The position numbers and the translations under genes are program-made. Of a DNA stretch of 64,000 nucleotides, positions 17,163 through 26,000 are shown piece by piece. The stretch comes from Sva-07 sp963716095 (GTDB lineage Bacteria; Actinomycetota; Acidimicrobiia; Acidimicrobiales; Ilumatobacteraceae). The notes under the pieces are model-generated. The model saw only the letters and a list, made by a program, of their open reading frames with translations, was not told the DNA's origin and made no database searches. How positions within the stretch are numbered: position 1 is the stretch's first letter; each line of letters opens with the position of its first letter. The stretch lies in contig CAVQSV010000023.1 in NCBI GenBank assembly GCA_963716095.1, positions 124,001 to 188,000 of the forward strand, given 5' to 3'.

Positions 17163-17519
17163 TCAGTCGATGAAGAAATGGAAGGTGGCGAGCACTGCGG
17201 AATACAGCACGATGGCGCCGCCGAGCCCGACGTAGAAGCCGAACTTGAACAGCTTGGCGTCGTGCTTGAGGTGCATGAAGTAGCTGACGACGACGAAGAA
17301 CTTGATCACCATCATGATCAGCAGCGACGGGATCAGCAACGCGTCGGGCATGCCGGAGATTTCGGTGACCGCCACTTCCATCGCCGTGAGCACGGCGAGC
17401 AAGAGCGCGATCAGGATGTAGGTCTTGTCGGAGATCTCGTGGTGGTGGAGATCGTCGTGCTCGATGTTGCTGTGCTCGGCCACATCGGCCTCGGCGGAGA
17501 GGTTCGTGTCGCTGCTCAT
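17163..17519 (-). CDS. Cytochrome c oxidase subunit IV (caa3/COX4_pro type)
   Basis: A 118-aa protein. After an acidic, His-rich N-terminus, three helices follow (TYILIALLLAVLTAMEVAV; LIPSLLIMMVIKFFVVVSYFMHL; YVGLGGAIVLYSAVLATF), with the family motif KFFVVVSYFMHLKHD. The subunit stabilises the oxidase and has no redox centre. The ATG at 17519 overlaps the stop of ctaE by 4 nt. Confidence 0.9.
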   Translation of the reverse strand: MSSDTNLSAEADVAEHSNIEHDDLHHHEISDKTYILIALLLAVLTAMEVAVTEISGMPDALLIPSLLIMMVIKFFVVVSYFMHLKHDAKLFKFGFYVGLGGAIVLYSAVLATFHFFID

Positions 17520-18184
17520 GCCGGCACCAGGTAGACGAGGGTGAAGATCACGATCCAGACGACGTCGACGAAGTGCCAGTACAACCCGACCATTTCGACG
17601 GTCTCGGCCTTGTCGCCGGCAATTCGCCCCTTGGCGAGCATGCCCACCAGTGACAGCAGCATGATGATGCCGACTGCGACGTGGACGCCGTGGAAACCGG
17701 TGAGGGTGTAGAAGCTCGACGAGAACAAGCTGGTGGTGTAGCCGAGGCCTTCACGGTAGAAGACCGTGAATTCGTACACCTGGCCGGCGAGGAACAGACC
17801 ACCGAGCAACGCCGTGACCGTGAGCCACAGGCGGGTGCCACGCTCGTCTTTGCGTTTCGCAGCCGACACCGACAGGACCATGGTGAGCGACGACATCAGC
17901 AGCACGAAGCTGGTGGCCGACGTGAACGGGATGTCCCACAGCTGATCGGGGCCGAGTGCGTCGCCCTGACGGTTGCGGTACAGCATGTAGGTCGAGATCA
18001 GGCCACCGAAGAGCAGGCACTCGGACCCGAGGAAGAGCCACATCGCCAACTTGGTGTTGGACAGCCCCGTCGAGGTGTGGTGCACGAGGCCGATGTGGTC
18101 CTGACCGTCGTCGAGACCGACAACGGCGGCCTCGACCGCATCGGCTTCCGATGTGACCGGCGGTTCAGTCGAAGTGTCAGACAT
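17516..18184 (-). CDS. ctaE: Cytochrome c oxidase subunit III
   Basis: A 222-aa protein. Start at 18184 (MSDTSTEPPV) overlaps the end of ctaD by 8 nt. The membrane core has the conserved Glu in LGSECLLFGG (residue 55), FYTLTGFHGVHVAVG with its two histidines, and the C-terminal LYWHFVDVVWIVIF signature. These residues are all canonical, in contrast to the paralogue at 22587. The N-terminal 40 residues are a hydrophilic extension. Confidence 0.93.
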   Translation of the reverse strand: MSDTSTEPPVTSEADAVEAAVVGLDDGQDHIGLVHHTSTGLSNTKLAMWLFLGSECLLFGGLISTYMLYRNRQGDALGPDQLWDIPFTSATSFVLLMSSLTMVLSVSAAKRKDERGTRLWLTVTALLGGLFLAGQVYEFTVFYREGLGYTTSLFSSSFYTLTGFHGVHVAVGIIMLLSLVGMLAKGRIAGDKAETVEMVGLYWHFVDVVWIVIFTLVYLVPA

Positions 18185-20177
18185 GCGCGAGTTCCTTGCT
18201 CGGCTGGCCACCGTCGGACGGCGGATCGAATTCGGAGTCGTCGGCGGTGGGCGGCTCGAGCGCCCAACCGAACAGCGCCAGCACGATGATCGCTGCGCCA
18301 ACGGCGAGCAGCAGCGTGCTGTAGATCACGCCGTAACAGATGACCAGCATGCCGAACGACAGGATGATCGGCCAGTACGACGGCGACGGCAGGTGGATGT
18401 GCGCGTCGGCGTTGGCCGCCTCCTCGGCGACGACTTCCTCGCCGGTCTTGACCTGCTTGTAGTCGTGCTGGCCGTTCTCACCGACGTCTTCGTACTTGCG
18501 GTGGAAGAACTCGTCGAGCGAGTGGATGGTGGGCGTCCGGTCGAAGTTGTGCTCCTTCGGCGGGTTCTCGGTGATCCACTCGAGGCTGCGGGCGTCCCAC
18601 GGGTCGGCGGGAGCCGGCGGGTTCTTGCGGCTGACCCAGACGTTGACGAGGAACAGCACGGCGCCGATGCCGAGGATCAGCGATCCGACGGTGGAGACCA
18701 GGTTCCAGAACCCGAGGTTGAAGAAGCCCTCACCTGCACGGTTCTCGGTCCAGATGTACATGCGGCGGGGCTGACCCTGGAGGCCGATGATGTGCATCGG
18801 GCCGAACGTGAGGTTCATGCCGATGATCATGAGCCAGAAGTTCCAACGACCCCAGGTCTCGTTCAGCATCTTGCCGAAGACCTTCGGCCACCAGTAGTAC
18901 ATGCCGGAGAAGAGACCGAGGACAGCACCACCGAAGATCACGTAGTGGAAGTGCGCCACGATGTAGTAGGTGTCGGTCTGCTGGGTGTCGGAGGGGGCCA
19001 CGGCGTGCGTGACGCCCGACAGACCACCGAGGGTGAACTGCACGATCAGACCGATGGCGAACAGCATCGCCGTGGAGAACCACAACTTGCCGCCCCACAT
19101 GGTGAGGGTCCAGTTGATGATCTTGACGCCGGTCGGCACCGCGATGGCCATGGTGGCGACCGAGAAGACCGCGACCGAGATCGGGCCGAGACCGGCAGCG
19201 AACATGTGGTGCGCCCACACGCCGAAGCCGACGAGGCCGATCGCCGCACCCGAGAACACCACGAACGGGTACCCGAAGAGCGGTTTGCGGGAGAACGTCG
19301 GCAACACCTCGGAGATGATGCCGAACGATGGCAAGACGAGGATGTACACCTCGGGGTGACCGAACAGCCAGAACAGGTGTTGCCACAGCAGCGGATCGGC
19401 ACCGTCGGCAACACTGAAGAAGGTGGCATCGAAGTTTCGTTGGAACAGCAGCAGGAACAGCGCCACGGTGATGATCGGGATGGCGAACAGCAGCAGGAAC
19501 TGCACCACGAGGGCCATCCACGTGAAGATCGGCATGCGCATCAGGGTCATGCCGGGCGCTCGCATGTTGAGCGCCGTGACGATCAGGTTGACCGCACCGA
19601 CCTGCGAGGCGACACCGGTCATCAACAACCCGAGCGTCCAGAAGTCGACACCGTTGGTCGGCGAGAACGGAACCGAGCTGTTCGGGGCGTACATGAACCA
19701 GCCACCGTCGGCAGCGCCGCCGAGGAACCACGACGTGTTGATGAAGATGCCACCGAACACGAAGGTCCACAGGCTCAACGCGTTGAGTCGGGGGAACGCC
19801 ACGTCTCGGGCGCCGATCTGCAGCGGCATCATGTAGTTGGCGAACGCTGCTGCCATCGGCATCACGAACAGGAACACCATGGTGGTGGCGTGCATCGTGA
19901 ACATCTGGTTGTACTTGTCGGCCGACAGCACCGTGCCGTCGGGCTGGGCGAGCTGTGCCCGGATGAGCAGTGCTTCGAAGCCACCGACGAAGAAGAAGAT
20001 CATGGCGACGGCGCCGTACATGATCCCGATCTTCTTGTGGTCGACCGTGAAGGCCCACGACTTCCAGCCGGTGGTCTGCACCGGGCGCCGGAAGTAGCCG
20101 TACGAGGAGGTCGGGGTGACGACGCCCGAGGTCCCAGCGAGTGCCGGGGTGTCGGTTGGTCGTTCGATGATTGCCAT
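18177..20177 (-). CDS. ctaD: Cytochrome c oxidase subunit I (catalytic)
   Basis: A 666-aa protein. All metal ligands are present: low-spin heme His96 (MFTMHATTM), CuB His274 in GHPEVYI with Tyr278, His323-His324 (WAHHMF), and heme a3/a His409 and His411 (VAHFHYV). It reduces oxygen and pumps protons. After the usual twelve helices the protein continues with a hydrophilic linker and a two-helix segment (about residues 595-640, PSYWPIILSFGMLVICYGV) that looks like a fused small subunit. It is coupled to ctaE downstream and follows ctaC by 17 nt. Confidence 0.96.
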   Translation of the reverse strand: MAIIERPTDTPALAGTSGVVTPTSSYGYFRRPVQTTGWKSWAFTVDHKKIGIMYGAVAMIFFFVGGFEALLIRAQLAQPDGTVLSADKYNQMFTMHATTMVFLFVMPMAAAFANYMMPLQIGARDVAFPRLNALSLWTFVFGGIFINTSWFLGGAADGGWFMYAPNSSVPFSPTNGVDFWTLGLLMTGVASQVGAVNLIVTALNMRAPGMTLMRMPIFTWMALVVQFLLLFAIPIITVALFLLLFQRNFDATFFSVADGADPLLWQHLFWLFGHPEVYILVLPSFGIISEVLPTFSRKPLFGYPFVVFSGAAIGLVGFGVWAHHMFAAGLGPISVAVFSVATMAIAVPTGVKIINWTLTMWGGKLWFSTAMLFAIGLIVQFTLGGLSGVTHAVAPSDTQQTDTYYIVAHFHYVIFGGAVLGLFSGMYYWWPKVFGKMLNETWGRWNFWLMIIGMNLTFGPMHIIGLQGQPRRMYIWTENRAGEGFFNLGFWNLVSTVGSLILGIGAVLFLVNVWVSRKNPPAPADPWDARSLEWITENPPKEHNFDRTPTIHSLDEFFHRKYEDVGENGQHDYKQVKTGEEVVAEEAANADAHIHLPSPSYWPIILSFGMLVICYGVIYSTLLLAVGAAIIVLALFGWALEPPTADDSEFDPPSDGGQPSKELAHV

Positions 20178-20194
20178 GATCTAGTGGGCTCCCG

Positions 20195-21388
20195 TCACTT
20201 GCGTTCCAGCAGGTAAGCGATCAATTCGTCGATCTGATCCTCGCTGAGGCCCAGGTTCGGCATGCCGCGAGGAAGTTCGTTGGTTTCGGCGAGCTTCTCG
20301 GGGTCGGTGTACATCGGCTTCATGGCGGGCGCATTGCGCAGCCATTCGCGGAGTTGCACCGAGTTCAGGCAGTCGGCGGACACGCCGGAGAGGTACTTCT
20401 CGCCGAACGTTGCGGGATCGGAGTCCCACACGTTGTCACGGCACTCGCCGGGGCTGAGCAGGTCCCATGAAGCGCCGGCGAAGGTGTTGCGCGTCGTGAA
20501 GTACGACAGGTTCGGGGCGGCGCCCGAGTAGACGTTCAGGTCGGGGCGTGCGATCACGGGGTCGCCGTCGGCGTCTTCGATGCCGTTGACCTGGTGACAC
20601 CGAGCGCACTGGGCGATGAAGGTGCTCTCGCCGCTGGCGGCGAGGGTGCCCGCTTCGGGTGCTTCGTACGGGGCGAGCTGCTGCGCCTTCCATGCCTCGA
20701 AGTCTTCAGGGGTCAGTGCGATGACCTCCATGCGCATGTTGGCGTGCGACAGACCGCAGAACTCGGTGCACTGTCCGGCGTAGATGCCGGGCTCGTCGGC
20801 TTCGAGTCGCACGGTGTGCACACGGCCGGGAACCATGTCGCGCTTGCCGTTGAGGCGGGGGATCCACCACGAGTGGATCACGTCACGGCTGGTGCCACGT
20901 ACGAGGACGGGGGTGTTGACCGGGATGATCATCTGGCCGGAGGTGACGATGGGCTCGGCGATTCCACCGCAGCCGTCCTGCTGGGCGTAGTCGACTTCCC
21001 ACCACCACTGCTGGCCGGTGACGTTGATGACGCACTCGGTGTCGTCGGTCTCGTTCAAGGCCATGATCGTTCCCACGGTGGGGATGGCGATGCCGATGAG
21101 GATCAGCGCCGGCAGGATCGTGAGCGCGATCTCGAGGGCGGGCTTGCCGTGGGTCTGTTCGGGGATGGCCTGTCCGCGGTCGCGGAACTTGACGACGATG
21201 ATCGCCACGAACGTGAGCACGATCACGCCGACGATGCCGGCGATCGGGAACACGATCCAGTCGAGATCGTTGATCTTCTGCGCGTTCGGCCCGGCGGGAT
21301 CCCAGGTGTCCTGGGGCGCGTCCTGGGCGCAGCCTGCAACCAGCACGCCGAGACCGGCGACCAGTGCGATTCGTGCTCGACGACTCAT
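20195..21388 (-). CDS. ctaC: Cytochrome c oxidase subunit II with fused cytochrome c (caa3 type)
   Basis: A 397-aa lipoprotein (lipobox VAGC). Two helices are followed by the cupredoxin domain with CuA ligands in CTEFCGLSHANM and the electron-entry QQWWWEVDY motif. The C-terminal third is a cytochrome c domain with CARCHQ and a candidate axial Met in RGMPNLG. The fused heme domain defines a caa3-type enzyme. The ATG at 21388 is followed by a clear signal sequence (MSRRARIALVAGLGVLVAGC), which fixes the start. An upstream gap of 53 nt separates it from the CtaF-like gene. Confidence 0.95.
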   Translation of the reverse strand: MSRRARIALVAGLGVLVAGCAQDAPQDTWDPAGPNAQKINDLDWIVFPIAGIVGVIVLTFVAIIVVKFRDRGQAIPEQTHGKPALEIALTILPALILIGIAIPTVGTIMALNETDDTECVINVTGQQWWWEVDYAQQDGCGGIAEPIVTSGQMIIPVNTPVLVRGTSRDVIHSWWIPRLNGKRDMVPGRVHTVRLEADEPGIYAGQCTEFCGLSHANMRMEVIALTPEDFEAWKAQQLAPYEAPEAGTLAASGESTFIAQCARCHQVNGIEDADGDPVIARPDLNVYSGAAPNLSYFTTRNTFAGASWDLLSPGECRDNVWDSDPATFGEKYLSGVSADCLNSVQLREWLRNAPAMKPMYTDPEKLAETNELPRGMPNLGLSEDQIDELIAYLLERK

Positions 21389-21441
21389 GGAGGTGACGGT
21401 AGTCGCGGATTTCACTCGATGCCTTTTCGATGGGGGGTTAC

Positions 21442-22578
21442 TCACGGCACAACCAATTCCAGGCGGGCCGACTCGACACCGGGCACGAAGAAGAAGTACC
21501 CGTCGGGGGCGATGACGCTCGGCGCACCGATGGTGACCGTCTTGTTCTGCTCCCCGCCGGGCACCACGAGCGTGGTGCAGACCTGGTACGGGACCTCTTC
21601 TCCCTCGTCGTTCACGAGGACGTCGAGATCGAGCGACAGGCGGCGGTCCTCGTCGGACTCGTTGACGAAGAGAACGTTGTTGGGGTTCGAGCGGGGCAGC
21701 GTGAGCACCGGCGATTCGGCCGGCCCGTTGACCTCGTAGGTGAGTTGGCCGTCGTCGGTCAAGGTGATCGTTGCGGCGACAGCGGCCCGCGCCCCGACCG
21801 ACTGCGAGGCCTTCTCGTCGGCTTCGAACTCCTCGGTGCTGCTGCAGATGTCGACGCCCTCTTCCGTGAGCCCCTCGGTGGTCTCGTGCTCGTGGATGTC
21901 GCGCTCTCCGTCGAGGCCGGCAGCAGCGCCGCCGGCCACCAGCGCGAGCGCGCCGACGGCGATTGCGCCGAATGCGGCGCGGGACTTGAGGCCCGGACGG
22001 TAGGCCAGGAAGAACGCCACCGTCAGGATGATCGCGCCCATCACCGAGAAGAACACCACGGTGTTGGTCTTCGAGAGCCACAGCATGATGCGGCTGAAGG
22101 CGTACACGATGATGCCGATGCCGATGGCGGCGGCCAGCGGGAACTCGAGCGGGTTCGCGATGCGGCTGCGCACCTCGGCGTTGAACGCTGCATCGGCAGA
22201 TGCCCGTTCGGCCCAGGCTTCGGCGGTCCATTCGGCGCCGGCGGCGAGCAGCAGCACGACACCGACGATGAACACGGCCTGATAGGTGACGAGGCCGACC
22301 GTGAGGACGACGGCGCCGAGGGCGAATGCCATCGGCCAGATGCTGTTGGCGGGCGGGCGGGCCGCTGCGGGTGCGGTGTCGACCGATGAGATCTCGTCGT
22401 CCCAGATGTTCGAGTCGCGGGTGTAGACGTTGATGCCGGCGAGGAACGCCAACGCGAACGCTGCAGAGACGAGGCCGACGGTGCCCATGACACCGTCTTG
22501 GGCGATGCCGTACGCAATCGCCGAGACGGCGGCCAGGACGGCGGAGCCGATGAGGAGTTTGGAGCCGGTGGTCAACAT
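21442..22578 (-). CDS. CtaF-like membrane protein with C-terminal beta-rich domain
   Basis: A 378-aa protein. The first about 115 residues (two helices, a hydrophilic loop with SNIWDDE, then two more helices) resemble actinobacterial oxidase subunit IV (CtaF). Further helices follow, then a hydrophilic C-terminal domain of about 130 residues (from ATITLTDDGQLTYEV to the end) that is beta-rich and looks cupredoxin-like in its NNVLFVNESDEDRRLSL segment, but without clear copper ligands. The gene lies between the subunit-III paralogue and ctaC in the same operon. The full protein is not recognised; the CtaF relation is by helix layout and context. Confidence 0.6.
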   Translation of the reverse strand: MLTTGSKLLIGSAVLAAVSAIAYGIAQDGVMGTVGLVSAAFALAFLAGINVYTRDSNIWDDEISSVDTAPAAARPPANSIWPMAFALGAVVLTVGLVTYQAVFIVGVVLLLAAGAEWTAEAWAERASADAAFNAEVRSRIANPLEFPLAAAIGIGIIVYAFSRIMLWLSKTNTVVFFSVMGAIILTVAFFLAYRPGLKSRAAFGAIAVGALALVAGGAAAGLDGERDIHEHETTEGLTEEGVDICSSTEEFEADEKASQSVGARAAVAATITLTDDGQLTYEVNGPAESPVLTLPRSNPNNVLFVNESDEDRRLSLDLDVLVNDEGEEVPYQVCTTLVVPGGEQNKTVTIGAPSVIAPDGYFFFVPGVESARLELVVP

Positions 22579-22586
22579 TCAGTCGC

Positions 22587-23165
22587 TCACTTGGTGACGT
22601 AGACGAGGAACCAGATGGCGGCGAAGATCGCCGACATCGCGTACCAGTAGATGGCGTGGGAAACGAGGATCTCCTGGTCGCCGGAGCGACCGCCGATGTA
22701 TCGGAAGGCGGCAACGGTGGTGAACACCAGGCCGATGATCATCAGCACCATGAACATGCCGGTGATCGCGTAGAACATCGCTGCATAGGTGCCGTCGCCG
22801 GCACCGAGGCCCATGCGGACGTACACGAACGCTTGGGCGTTGATGACGAGCACTGCCACGAGAGCGGTGCAGCCGAGTGCCAACACCGTGTGCGGCCGGT
22901 CGTTGCGCTTGGCGCTCCAGACGGCCCACTGCCCGAACACGCAGATGCCGATGAACGCGATCAGGATCACGTTGGTGGGCACTTCGGGGACCGTGACGCC
23001 GTCGGGGAGCCAGCTGCCGGTGGTGTCGATGGCCTCGCGACGCTGGAGCGCCCAGACGGCCAGCATGCTGCCGGTGAGCATGATCATCGCCATCACGGCC
23101 AGGGATGTGCCCACCAGCATCTGGCGCTGAGGCGCCGGAGGTGGGGCTGCGGGAAGTGCTTGCAT
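22587..23165 (-). CDS. Subunit III-like oxidase protein, degenerate
   Basis: A 192-aa, five-helix membrane protein of the heme-copper oxidase subunit III superfamily, recognised by layout and by FYAITGMFMVLMIIG and AIYWYAMSAIFAAIWFLVYV. Compared with canonical CtaE (17516-18184), the two histidines of TGFHGVHV are Phe and Leu, the WHFVD signature is WYAMS, and the conserved helix Glu is absent. The ATG at 23165 overlaps the stop of the subunit-I paralogue by one base. It probably pairs with that paralogue in a non-catalytic complex; this is inference. Confidence 0.72.
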   Translation of the reverse strand: MQALPAAPPPAPQRQMLVGTSLAVMAMIMLTGSMLAVWALQRREAIDTTGSWLPDGVTVPEVPTNVILIAFIGICVFGQWAVWSAKRNDRPHTVLALGCTALVAVLVINAQAFVYVRMGLGAGDGTYAAMFYAITGMFMVLMIIGLVFTTVAAFRYIGGRSGDQEILVSHAIYWYAMSAIFAAIWFLVYVTK

Positions 23166-24805
23166 CAGGCGTTGCTCCCGTCGTTGGAGGCCGACTTGAG
23201 ATCGAGGAGTGGTTCGGCGGAGTGCACCACCGGAACATCGACGAAGTTGTCGCGTGGGGCCGGCGAGGTGGTGGCCCACTCGAGGGTCTGCGCATCCCAG
23301 GGGTCGTCGCCGAGCGAACGACGGCCGCGGAGCGTTCCGAGCAGCAGGGCGAGGAACCCGAGGACGGTGAGTGCCATCAGGCCGTGCCCGACGAGCGAGA
23401 TCACGTTCCAGATCAGCAGATCGTCATCGTCGTAGGCGATGCCGGCCGGCTGGTCGAGGAACCCGGCGATGTAGAGCGGGAACGCAGCGAGGATCGTGCC
23501 CGCCAAGCCCAGCAGTGCCAGCCCTGAGACCGCCGACGAGAACTTGCCACCCCACAGCTTCGGGGCCCAGTGGATGACGGCGCCCATGGTGGCGAGTACT
23601 GCGCCGTACACGACGTAGAGCAGTGCGGCCTCGTCGAAGACGGTGCCCTGCAGGTCGAGGTCGTCGGCGGCGTGCAAGATGTTGCCGAGCATGCCGACCA
23701 GGATCATCCCGAAGCCGAACAGCGCGAACAGGACCGCTGGCGAGTAGTTGAACCTGGTGCCTTCACCCGGCCGTGCGGTTTGCAGCACCACGAGGAGCAC
23801 CAGCAGCACACCGACGATCGGCAGTGCGTTGAAGAGCATGAACGGCACGAGGTCGCGGACCTTGGTTTCGATGTCGTTGGCGTCGCCCGACCATGGCAGG
23901 TTCTGGATGTTCTGCTGCGTGACACCGGCGAGCGCAGCGACACCGATGAGGCCGAGGCCGGCGAACATGACGCCTCGGAGCGGCATCCGACGGCCGAACA
24001 CGACCGGGACGAGCTCGGCCAGCATGCCGATGGCCGGGATGGCGAACAGGAACGTGACCGGTTGCGAGACGATCCATCCGGCCCAGGTGTAGATGCCTTC
24101 GTTGCCACCGAAGCCGGTGCGAGCGTTGCGGTGATCGAGGAAGAGGTAGGCGAGCGTGCCGAGCAGCACCGGCATCACGAGGATGACGCCGAGCGAGAAG
24201 ACGAGTGCCGACCACGAGAACGGCGGGATGCGACGCATCGTCATGCCGGGCGCACGTGTGGTGAGGATCGACGTGGCCACCGAACCGGCGCTGGCGGTGA
24301 GGCCGACCGCCATCAGGCCGAGCCCGGCGATGAACAGTGCGACGGCGTCGGCGTCCTCGCCGAGGGTGCCGCCGTTGTTCAGCAGGGCCAGGGTGGTGAG
24401 GATCGCCCCGCCGAACCACATCCAGAACCCGGCCGATGCGAGGCGGGGAAAGGCGATGGAGCGAGCGCCGAGCTGTAGGGGCACTGCGGCGATGCAGCCG
24501 GCCATGGCGAGCGGCAGGAGCGTGGCGAAGACCAGGCCGATGCGCTGCGCGTCGAGGAGCTGCGGGAGGATCTCGAATCCGAGGACGGTGTCGACACCAT
24601 CGAGGCGTTCGACGCCGATCAACACGTTGATCACGACGGTCGTGACCAGGCCGAGCAGTCCGCCCGCCAGGTAGAGCCGTCCGGTGACCTTGTGGTCGGT
24701 GGAGGTGAAGACGCCCGCGATCGGCTCGAGCATGCTCGAGGTATCGGCGTCGTGATCGCTCACAGCGGTCACCTCTGCGTCAGGGGTTGATTCGATGGTG
24801 GTCAT
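23165..24805 (-). CDS. Subunit I-like oxidase protein lacking all heme and copper ligands
   Basis: A 546-aa protein with twelve predicted helices. It aligns to CtaD of the same operon through DHK, PLQLGARSIAFPRL, TTRAPGMTMRRIPPFSW and WAPKLWGGK. Aligned from nearby invariant prolines without gaps, the six ligand histidines become Gln87, Gln248, Gln297, Gln298, Ala393 and Leu395; the CuB-linked Tyr becomes Phe252 and the channel Glu becomes Val250. It cannot bind heme a, heme a3 or CuB in the known way. The reading frame is intact and fully coding, so it is not a decayed gene. It heads the operon after ctaB. A structural, assembly or signalling role is possible. Confidence 0.85.
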   Translation of the reverse strand: MTTIESTPDAEVTAVSDHDADTSSMLEPIAGVFTSTDHKVTGRLYLAGGLLGLVTTVVINVLIGVERLDGVDTVLGFEILPQLLDAQRIGLVFATLLPLAMAGCIAAVPLQLGARSIAFPRLASAGFWMWFGGAILTTLALLNNGGTLGEDADAVALFIAGLGLMAVGLTASAGSVATSILTTRAPGMTMRRIPPFSWSALVFSLGVILVMPVLLGTLAYLFLDHRNARTGFGGNEGIYTWAGWIVSQPVTFLFAIPAIGMLAELVPVVFGRRMPLRGVMFAGLGLIGVAALAGVTQQNIQNLPWSGDANDIETKVRDLVPFMLFNALPIVGVLLVLLVVLQTARPGEGTRFNYSPAVLFALFGFGMILVGMLGNILHAADDLDLQGTVFDEAALLYVVYGAVLATMGAVIHWAPKLWGGKFSSAVSGLALLGLAGTILAAFPLYIAGFLDQPAGIAYDDDDLLIWNVISLVGHGLMALTVLGFLALLLGTLRGRRSLGDDPWDAQTLEWATTSPAPRDNFVDVPVVHSAEPLLDLKSASNDGSNA

Positions 24806-24992
24806 ACAGATTGGGCACTCACTTGTCTGCGGCCCCTGGGCTCAGCGGGCGACTCGAAACGTGGCGGGGCACGACGGTGGCGAGACTACTTGGAACACCT
24901 CGGCGCGCCCGAAATCCTCGCGAATCTTCTGTTCACGAGCACGAACAGGAACTGCTGGCACTCGCTGGACGGAATTGCGGGCGCGGAGCGGG

Positions 24993-25940
24993 TCACCAGC
25001 CGTTGCGGACGAGGACGTCGACGGTCATGGCGCCGAACAGGACGGTCACGTAGGTGATCGAGAAGCCGAACAGCTTCATGCTGTTCGCTGCGGTCGGGTG
25101 GCGCTTGAGGGCGAGCGTGCCCCCGATGAACATGGCGCCGAGTACCGCTGCGGTGATGCCGTAGATCCAGCCGAGGTCGGCGACCGGGACGAGGATCAGG
25201 GTGGTGGCGGCGAGCGCCACGGTGTACCAGATCATCTGGCGGACGGCGACGTCGATGGGAACCACCGTGGGCAGCATCGGCACGTCTGCAGCTCGATAGT
25301 CGTCGGCGTACTTCACCGCAAGCGCCCAGAAGTGCGGCGGGGTCCACAGGAACATGGCGATGAAGAGCACGATCGGCGCCCACGACAGCGAGTCCTGCAC
25401 TGCCGCCCAACCGACGAGGACCGGTACGGCGCCGGCTGCTCCACCGATCACGATGTTCTGCCTGCTGGTGCGCTTCAACCAGAGGGTGTACACCCCGACA
25501 TAGAAGGCGGCGGCGCCGAACGCGAGCACCGCTGACAGCAGGTTGGCGCCGGTCCAGAGCACTGCGAACGCCAGCACTTGCAGGGAGATGGCGAAGATCA
25601 GTGCGTTGCGGGGTTCGATGACCCCGGTGACGAGCGGCCGGCTCTGTGTGCGTTCCATCAGTGCGTCGATGTCGCGGTCGACGTACATGTTGACGGCGTT
25701 GGCGCTGCCGGCCGACAGCGTGCCGCCGAGCAGGGTGATCCCGACGAGCGACCAGGGGGGCCAGCCGCCTTCGGCGAGCACCATCGTGGGCACCGTGGTG
25801 ATCAGCAGGAGTTCGATGATCCGCGGTTTGGTGAGCGCGATGTAGGCGCCGACCACGGTGGTGGGGGTGCGCCGACTCCCGTGGGCCACGCCGCCGGGCG
25901 CCAGCCGGGACGGTACGAGAGGACGACTGCCGACGGACAT
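24993..25940 (-). CDS. ctaB: Protoheme IX farnesyltransferase (heme O synthase)
   Basis: A 315-aa UbiA-family membrane enzyme that converts heme b to heme o for the oxidase. The two Asp-rich motifs are visible: NMYVDRDIDALMERTQSRPL, and YADDYRAADVPMLPTV. Nine helices are expected and seen. The ATG at 25940 (MSVGSRPLVP) was chosen; the upstream ORF extension is not membrane-like. A 187-nt gap (24806-24992) separates it from the subunit-I paralogue and may contain an internal promoter; I see only a short inverted repeat (CTGTTC/GAACAG, about 24930-24951) there. Confidence 0.93.
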   Translation of the reverse strand: MSVGSRPLVPSRLAPGGVAHGSRRTPTTVVGAYIALTKPRIIELLLITTVPTMVLAEGGWPPWSLVGITLLGGTLSAGSANAVNMYVDRDIDALMERTQSRPLVTGVIEPRNALIFAISLQVLAFAVLWTGANLLSAVLAFGAAAFYVGVYTLWLKRTSRQNIVIGGAAGAVPVLVGWAAVQDSLSWAPIVLFIAMFLWTPPHFWALAVKYADDYRAADVPMLPTVVPIDVAVRQMIWYTVALAATTLILVPVADLGWIYGITAAVLGAMFIGGTLALKRHPTAANSMKLFGFSITYVTVLFGAMTVDVLVRNGW

Positions 25941-26000
25941 GACCGGCTCATCGTACCGGGGGGCCTGACGCACTGCCCAGCCGACCGCGGTTCCCCGTGC

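Noticed and set aside
18153..20216. A 687-codon plus-strand ORF opposite ctaD
   Set aside because: Its composition (Asp, Glu, His, Arg and Gly runs) is the antisense shadow typical for GC-rich genes; the minus strand carries the complete ctaD.
23165..24805. The ligand-free subunit I as a pseudogene
   Set aside because: The frame is uninterrupted, codon use is like neighbours, start/stop overlaps with the next gene are kept, and the changes are specific to ligand positions rather than random.
24930..24951. Inverted repeat CTGTTC/GAACAG between ctaB and the subunit-I paralogue as a LexA site
   Set aside because: The half-site order is reversed with respect to the actinobacterial SOS box, and the neighbouring genes are respiratory.
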